This document shows, in pieces, positions 58,436 to 64,000 of a stretch of 64,000 nt of DNA. Position numbers and translations under genes: made by a program. Source of the stretch: Chalara sp. BL73 (taxonomy: Eukaryota; Ascomycota; Leotiomycetes; Helotiales); assembly GCA_918026815.1 (NCBI GenBank), contig CAKJVC010000049.1:1-64000 (forward strand), written 5' to 3'. Each line of letters begins with the position of its first letter. Within the stretch, counting starts at the first letter, position 1. The notes under the pieces were generated by a model that was given only the letters and a program-made list of their open reading frames with translations, was not told the origin of the DNA and made no database searches.

Positions 58436-59591
58436 CTAATCGTTCAGAGCCATAGGCATACCTCCAGGATTCTTCTCAGGTGGCGAGGGGTCGTACTTTC
58501 CCATCGCAGCAGCAGTAGGTTTTGCTAGTGCTCCATCGCCGACTTGGACGCTGCTCATATCAGCCATCTTTCTCGCTTCAACATCTCTAGGAGAAGTTGT
58601 CGGGAGAATATGTTCTTGCGTGGGCTTTTCATGCGCACGTTCATATTCTAGTGCCTTGATAAGTTTGTAGAAAATGACTGCGAGAATTCCGCCTGAGAAT
58701 GGTCCGACATAGTATATCCAGTGATAGCGTGGAAAATTTCGTTGAGCGATGGCTGCGCTTAGAGCTCGTGCAGGATTACATGCGGCGCCAGTCCAGAAGA
58801 CACCTATATTCTCTCAGTGTTTTGCAGACTCTCGTAACAGCAGCACGATGGCTTACCAACAAGATGCACGATGAAACCAGCAATGCCGATGCCGATGGGT
58901 GCAAGAAAAGTCCCTTCATGCTGCTCTGCCGCAAGCATAAAAATAGTAAAAACGATCAACGCCGTCAATATCATCTCAATCAGAACTCCTTGTGCTATAG
59001 TGACCGTGGGATGCAGATGCGGCGAGATGTTCAGTTTCCCGGGAAAGAGAGCGCTAACAAGATACGCCGCACAGAGAGCACCCACAAACTGTGCGACACA
59101 TAATATTGCTCCACGTGCGATCGTGAGAGCTCCGATGAGAACCATTCCTAGGGAGACCTCAGACGACAATCAGGCCGTTTCAGCTGCTTCAGAGAAGTTG
59201 GATTACTTACTACAGGGTTAAACAGTCCACCACTGATCCGAAAGAATATCCATGCGTTGACTAGCAAGCTGAGACCCGTAGCTAACGCAATCATTATTAG
59301 TCCTCCTGGTGTAGCTCCATTAAGAGAAGTGTCGACCCTCCCAGTAGCAGTATTGTTCATCGCGACCAGTGTGAGCTGAACGCCGGAGAAGCCCATGAAA
59401 TAGAACATTAGGGTACCGATAAGTTCTCCAAGAAACCCGACTACATGACCTCGTGTAGAGAGGGGCAACAGTTCGAAGAGCTTTCGGAAGGCATTTTTTA
59501 GAGGGTCAACTTCAGATATATAGGTTGGTTGGTGACGGATGTTCATAGTAGCGACGCTGGAGTTGCGTCCTTGTACATTTGTGTTGCCCAT
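58436..59591 (-). CDS. Aquaporin / aquaglyceroporin (MIP family)
   Basis: A membrane channel for water or small neutral solutes. Three phase-consistent exons (59591-59211, 59157-58857, 58803-58436; both introns 53 nt) give 349 aa. Six helices are visible, starting with GHVVGFLGELIGTLMFYFMG. The first half-helix box reads FNPVVSLGM (NPV, not NPA) and is assembled across intron 1. The second is TGAACNPARALS (canonical NPA), assembled just after intron 2. A cytosolic C-tail of about 60 residues is Pro/Lys-rich. The start at 59591 (MGNTNVQG) avoids a longer in-frame extension. The selectivity filter cannot be assigned with confidence. NPV in the first box occurs in some fungal aquaporin clades, so the gene looks functional. 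Confidence 0.9.
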
Positions 59592-60040
59592 TCTTGGATA
59601 TAATATGTTTTGAAGTAGAGAATACAGGCTGCCGAAGGATATTTGGAGAGTATGAGATATAGGGCTTAGGTTCGTAAGGTTTAAGTACCAATTCATCTAA
59701 GATAAAAGCATTTGTGAAAATATGCTTTAGTAGATGAGAGCAAGGACAGGCCCACCAGCACTTGCCTTCCTACCGCGGGCTATCAATATACACTGCTCAC
59801 TAAATAGGTTCCGGTTAAGTTCGTTCCTATCAACTAGAAGGAGCGACCAAGGTTGCAAGGGCGTAGTGTGCGATAAAACAGTCAGAGATGATTCAATGCG
59901 CAGTCTTTCATTGGAAATTACTGTGCTAATAGTGTTGAATATAGCATCGAATGCTATAGTGCAACGCAATTTGCTGAGCTAACTGTCTGTAATTGATAAA
60001 ATCCTCCAATGTCAATGCATGTTCTAAGGCGACCAATTCA
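59592..60040. other. Aquaporin promoter, no other gene seen
   Basis: This lies between the aquaporin start and the beta-lactamase-type stop codon (both minus strand). AT-rich. Confidence 0.5.
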
Positions 60041-61856
60041 TTATGACTTCTCATTCACGCCAGCCACCTCATAAAGTGATTCTTTCCAGGCATTGTTCAG
60101 GGCTACCACTTTTGGATCTCCAACTGGAAGAATTTGAGTGCCAATGATGCCGCTTAGGCCAGCCTTTTTAACGCAAAATTAGCCTTGATCAGAATCTTGG
60201 AAAGGGTCCTGCGTTTTGAGTTTTTCGTGAGGCATAAAACGCCATTTTCACTCACCTTTCGATCAATGAACCAATGGAGATTTGGAAGGCCACCCCATGA
60301 CATAGTTCCTTCGCTTCTTCCAGGGGTGCTTTGCATATTCAAGCACCCTCCAAGACCCCAGTCTAAACTAACATTCAAAGGAATGCCACCAAAAATGTTA
60401 TTCAACTCCACGAATGATCTTGCGCCATTAAAAGTTGCCTTGGCAGCTTCAGTTAGTTGAGGCTTGAACATTTCATCAACTGCAATGGATTAGTCCTAGT
60501 CTGACAAATCTGACAAACCAGATTCGAAGATTCTGAATCTTGCACTGAGACAATTGCCCATGCTCCAGAATTCACAATAAATAGAGCAAATTGAATCTCT
60601 AGCGCAAAGATATACTTACTGCTAGCTGATTTTAGGACTTTACCATCATCCGCACAGATTGAATGGAGTAGCTTCTGATACTCTACAGGACTACTATATG
60701 CTCCAGATCCACCAAATTCAGTCTCGATTTCAGGGTGCCATGCTCGTTGATCTGTAGCACCGACAGGCGCGTCAGGATTATCGGTGGTGCTGAAGATGGT
60801 CAGACCTGCTTTTCGAGCACTAACATCGACCATCTTTCCCCTAAATGAAGAATCCTTGAGAGGATGAAAAGTAGTGTCCTTGATTCCGAGAGGAATCCAG
60901 ATGTACTTCTTTAAGTATTGTTCGAGCGTGAGCTTGTTAACTCTAGAAACCATCTCGCCCGCCCCTTTGACATCCCAGTTAGCAACCTTCACTATCCTTT
61001 GAGAACGAGGGTTCTCCTAAAGCTATCCAAGAAATAAATGGTGGCAAAAAGGAGGGATCCATCCTCCTGAATAACTTACAGTCAATGCCGAAACCGTATC
61101 CCCATTGCTCTCCAGGGGCGAAGCGATGGGGGACATTTCCAACCTCGACGAGGGTAGAATCTACAAAAGATTCAGGAAATCCGGTCTTTCTACCTTCTGC
61201 CTGACGGATCTGTTGAAGGACCTGGGGATATCAGTTAGCAAACAACAGAATTAGTATTAATGGAAGTGCTCTGTTGAGATATCTTTCATACAGGATCTGG
61301 TAAGTATTAGCATTTCTCCTTAGTCTAGAGAACAAAGAACTCACCCATAGCATCATAGGCGATGCCGCTCTGATGGGTTAGAAGTTGTCTGTACATGACT
61401 GTTAGCTTGAGCCCGAGTTTCGGAAGAAAAGGCACTGACCTGAGTGTGATAGAGCTGGTGCTTGGTATCAGTATCGGTTTGCCCGTATCCTCCTCAATGC
61501 CAGTGCAGATTGGTCGGTCCTTGAGTTCCGGTAGAATAGAGGTAATATCCTCATCCAAGCCAAACTGCCCACGCTCAACACACTGCAAAGCAGCTACGGT
61601 AGTTATAAGTTTGGTGCAAGAGGCAATCCACATGGTCCCGTCCAGGTTCATGGGGGAATTGCTCTTTACAGAGCTAACACCAAAGGCTTTCTCGTATCGA
61701 AATGTTCCTAAGTAATTTTAGATCGATACTCCAAATAGTGAAACCGAAATTTAAGAGATGATAGGACATACCATCAGCACTAGACGCAGCCAGAATAGCA
61801 CCTGGAATCTCAAGATCATGGCAAGCCTTCCGAATTCTCTCCTCAAAAGCCTCCAT
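60041..61856 (-). CDS. Beta-lactamase/transesterase-type serine hydrolase (LovD/EstB-like)
   Basis: Class C beta-lactamase-fold enzyme, either an esterase or an acyltransferase as in LovD. Eight exons fit in phase: 61856-61772, 61707-61440, 61388-61345, 61296-61292, 61221-61080, 60964-60620, 60479-60256 and 60163-60041, giving 411 aa (LovD is about 413). The catalytic S-x-x-K is SCTK at 58-61 (MWIASCTKLITTVAALQ), and the expected Tyr is in QWGYGFGIDW near residue 176. Other blocks: QLLTHQSGIAYDAMDPVLQQ, RAWHPEIETEFGGSGAYSS and LNVSLDWGLGGC. Exon 4 is only 5 nt. Without it the frame is lost; with it YDAM joins DPVLQQIRQAEGR exactly as the family expects. No signal peptide, so the enzyme is cytosolic. 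No polyketide synthase is nearby, so a general esterase is as likely as an acyltransferase. Confidence 0.88.
61292..61296 (-). other. 5-nt microexon of the LovD-like gene
   Basis: ATCCT, flanked upstream by a 48-nt intron with a TGCTAAT branch and CCAG acceptor, and downstream by a GTATGA donor and 70-nt intron. It supplies Asp-Pro between YDAM and VLQQ and corrects the phase. Confidence 0.65.
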
Positions 61857-62783
61857 TCTGTCGTTTGGTTCTCGATTCTCAAGCTGTAACTTTATTTGAA
61901 GAGAAGCCTGTAATATATTGTGGTAGACAATGAATGAAGCTGAAGATTGCGGAAGAGAAGGGAATTGGACGTTGATACAGGCGAATTCAGTCTGAACTGT
62001 GTTGCCTACTAATGAAGTTAAGTTTATCGTACCTTTGTATATGCCATTCTCCGTCCATACTTATATGCCCGAGTCCAAGTCCAAGGTAATCAGCATGGTT
62101 TCCCGCCGAGTCTAATCAATAGCACTACCCGTAACTGCCGTTCCATACAGACCCAGCGAAGCCAGAATCGTTTCGCTTTATCTTGACACCTATTATAAAT
62201 CATCATCTTTGATGTACTAGTCCTCGTCATAATTCACCGAACATTTATTTTAGATGCCATCGATTGGCGGATGGTGCTGACATAATGTTCGGCGAATTGT
62301 AGCTATCGCTAGCGATGGTTCTATCTGATGAACCCTGACAAATGCTGTCGAAGGAGTCGCATCGCTTTTACCAGGGGGTGGCTCTTGCAGTAGTTTATGG
62401 ATGTACCCCGCTGAATCGTGTGAAGAAGAGAATATGGCTATGTTTGAAGAGCCTCCAGATCCACTTTCGAGCGTCGTATATGCGGATAGGTACAGAGTGA
62501 GATGCGGGTGGATATAGCTTGGATATAAAGCGTGCTTATTAATATGCATTCTTCGCCGACTTGGTCATTTGAAAGGCCTTAGGCAAAGTGATGGAATTGG
62601 AACATGATGCTATGAGATATCTGCTCGATCTCCCGAGGCACGATTAATGAAGATCCGCGGCTTTAAAGGTATTCTTTATTTATAAACTTTAAGGCTATTA
62701 TTGTACAAAGTCATATCCCCAACGCCATGCCGATGCTCTTTAAACGGTCCAAGTCAAGTAAACGTTATACATGTTTGATACAT
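61857..62783. other. Intergenic, no gene seen
   Basis: This holds the upstream side of the serine hydrolase and the 3' flank of the mannosyltransferase. A 100-codon open frame at 62250-62549 (-) lacks any motif. Confidence 0.5.
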
Positions 62784-64000
62784 TTAGCCCATGCCCACAT
62801 ATTTGAACCAGTTTGCTCGGCAGTCTTCCTTGTGTAACCATGCTTCACCGTCTGTGAATCGTCCCGTTACGCAACCTCTGCATTTAGGAGAGTTTGGGCA
62901 ATTGAAGTACGGTATATGTTGATAGCCAATATCGCGGAACCTGGATAGTTAGCAACAGCTTTACAAAACAGGAAAGCATGTTAACTTACCAATGAATCTT
63001 ACTTGCGTCCTCAAATAATCCGACCGCGATGCTGTGGACAGGAGCATCTCCCCAGCGCTCATAAAAGAACCCACCGGCGCGATCGAGATGGTTGAAATAA
63101 TCCTCATACGCTTGACTTCGCCAGAAGCTCAAGTCTGCTATCTCGAAATTGCTCCAGAAATGGCATGTGCTGTATCCGTTGGCCTTGATATTGTGCTCAG
63201 GCCTTCTAGCACTATCTGTCAACCACATCATCGCGTTGTTATCGTGTAGATATTCGGGATGTTGTGCCACAAATTTCACCGTTTCCGGCCACAACGTTGG
63301 AATAGATGCTGGCGCATCATAGAGATTGATGGTAAAACCATAGGTTTTGTTATGGTCTGCCATGTAGCGGAACACATCGTAATCGACATCGCAGAAGAAG
63401 TGTACTTTTGGCTCGACTCGCCAATAGTATTGCATATGTTCCAGAGCAGGATGCTTGTAAAATAGACCACTATTCCACCGACACATTTGATGATATGATT
63501 TCATTGCTCCATACTGGATGTCATTCTCTTTGAGAATTCGAGCGGATTCTTCAAACAGCTCGTTGTCAATCCAAGATGGCATATCCCAATGCTCTTTTGG
63601 AATAAGTTCTGGCGCACTTTTGTTAGCTGGAGAAGTAATTACACCATCCATTCTTACCATAATTGCACACTGCTTTTGTTTCGGCCTGCGTCCTCCGTTT
63701 GAACTCTTCACTGAATGGCACGTCGTTAAAAAAAGTCCATGGGTAGTTGAATTTATGATTCCATGTTCGCTCGAGGTCCTTCATGGCCTGTACCATCCCA
63801 TCAACTTCCTCATTTCGAACCAAAGATAACAGAGTCGCATTGATTCGTGCCGTCCCTGCCTCGCCGACTCCATAACCCTCTTCCACCCTATGTAATATCC
63901 CCTCTGGCTCTCCCGTAGCTATATAGAGTATTAGCAAATGCTATCGAGGTTAAGGGGTTAATCGGCGCGTACGATCTAAATTAGGGTCTCTCTCAAGATT
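62784..64000 (-). CDS. Alpha-1,2-mannosyltransferase (GT15, KRE2/KTR family), 5' end outside window
   Basis: A Golgi enzyme that adds alpha-1,2-mannose to O- and N-glycans from GDP-mannose. Four exons are visible (from 64000 to 63973, 63918-63658, 63608-62990, 62940-62784; introns 54, 49 and 49 nt) and join in phase. The window cuts off the N-terminal membrane anchor. Family blocks are TARINATLLSLVRNEEVDGM, WTFFNDVPFSEEFKRRT, LIPKEHWDMPSWID, RWNSGLFYKHPALEHMQYYW, VHFFCDVDYDVFRYM, CHFWSNFEIADLSFWRS and GGFFYERWGDAPVHSIAVGL. The block GGFFYERWGDAP holds the residues that bind donor and metal in Kre2. The C-terminal Cys-rich segment (CPNSPKCRGCVTGRF) and a final WFKYVG end the protein. Which KTR paralogue this is cannot be told. 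Confidence 0.95.

Noticed and set aside
61080..61344. LovD-like gene as a pseudogene with a premature TGA after Asp-Pro-Val
   Set aside because: A 5-nt microexon with proper donor, acceptor and branch sites removes the stop and restores all phases.
62250..62549. 100-codon minus-strand frame as a gene
   Set aside because: Low-information sequence with no motif, between two well-defined genes.
1..64000. tRNA, rRNA or CRISPR features
   Set aside because: No tRNA B-box plus cloverleaf, rRNA segment or regular spaced repeat array was seen by eye; a covariance search would be needed to exclude tRNAs fully.

Overview
This is a eukaryotic window from a filamentous ascomycete (Pezizomycotina). The genes are broken by many short introns, mostly 43-94 nt, with GT...AG ends and CTAAC/CTGAC-type branch sites. 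The content is typically fungal: Zn(II)2Cys6 regulators, a DUF3716 protein, GH3 and GH128 glucanases, a GT15 (KTR) mannosyltransferase, a CYP505-type P450 relic and a fungal nicotianamine synthase. Leotiomycetes is my best guess for the class, but that is an impression and not a demonstration. Exon models were built by hand from splice motifs, reading-frame continuity and family motifs; 'phase-consistent' means that every exon joins in frame without a stop.

Layout. 0-1.6 kb: 3' part of glycogen synthase (+). 2.1-5.3 kb: GC-rich island, long CT-rich leader and a hypothetical gene whose frame keeps shifting (+). 6.1-7.2 kb: nicotianamine synthase (-). 8.0-10.8 kb: secreted GH3 beta-glucosidase, 10 exons (-). 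11.7-13.6 kb: F-box/LRR-like protein (-). 15.2-17.0 kb: intact MFS anion/vitamin-type transporter (-). 18.3-24.1 kb: three adjacent decayed genes (DHA1-type MFS pump, CYP505 heme domain, Zn2Cys6 regulator). 24.5-25.7 kb: intact MDR-type oxidoreductase (-). It is divergent from an intact C2H2+Zn2Cys6 regulator at 26.2-28.0 kb (+). 28.0-35.5 kb: gene-poor. 35.5-37.3 kb: ankyrin gene with an NLR-type N-terminus (+). 38.7-39.3 kb: decayed APH-family kinase (-). 39.8-42.6 kb: 893-aa N-glycosylated membrane protein (-). 43.6-44.5 kb: Cys-rich GPI-type protein (+). 45.6-46.4 kb: GH128-like glucanase (-). 46.8-48.3 kb: DUF3716 protein (+). 49.5-50.6 kb: small secreted protein (+). 51.4-54.4 kb: multidomain RNA-repair protein (+). 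55.7-57.8 kb: disordered nuclear-type protein (+). 58.4-59.6 kb: aquaporin (-). 60.0-61.9 kb: LovD/beta-lactamase-type hydrolase with a 5-nt microexon (-). 62.8-64.0 kb: KTR mannosyltransferase, 5' end off the window (-).

How the genes relate. Two themes stand out. The first is 18.3-28.0 kb, which looks like a former small metabolite or detoxification cluster. Its transporter, P450 and first regulator are dead, while an oxidoreductase and a second regulator stay open. The second is the 835-aa protein at 51.4-54.4 kb. It joins a putative 2H phosphoesterase, a Cys-phosphatase, a P-loop kinase and a KxDG RNA ligase in one chain, which amounts to an RNA end-healing and sealing machine. Its domain order (2H, phosphatase, kinase, ligase) differs from the ligase-kinase-CPDase order of the tRNA-splicing ligase Trl1. 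It is the best candidate for an under-described system here. Most other genes are unrelated housekeeping or carbohydrate-active genes.
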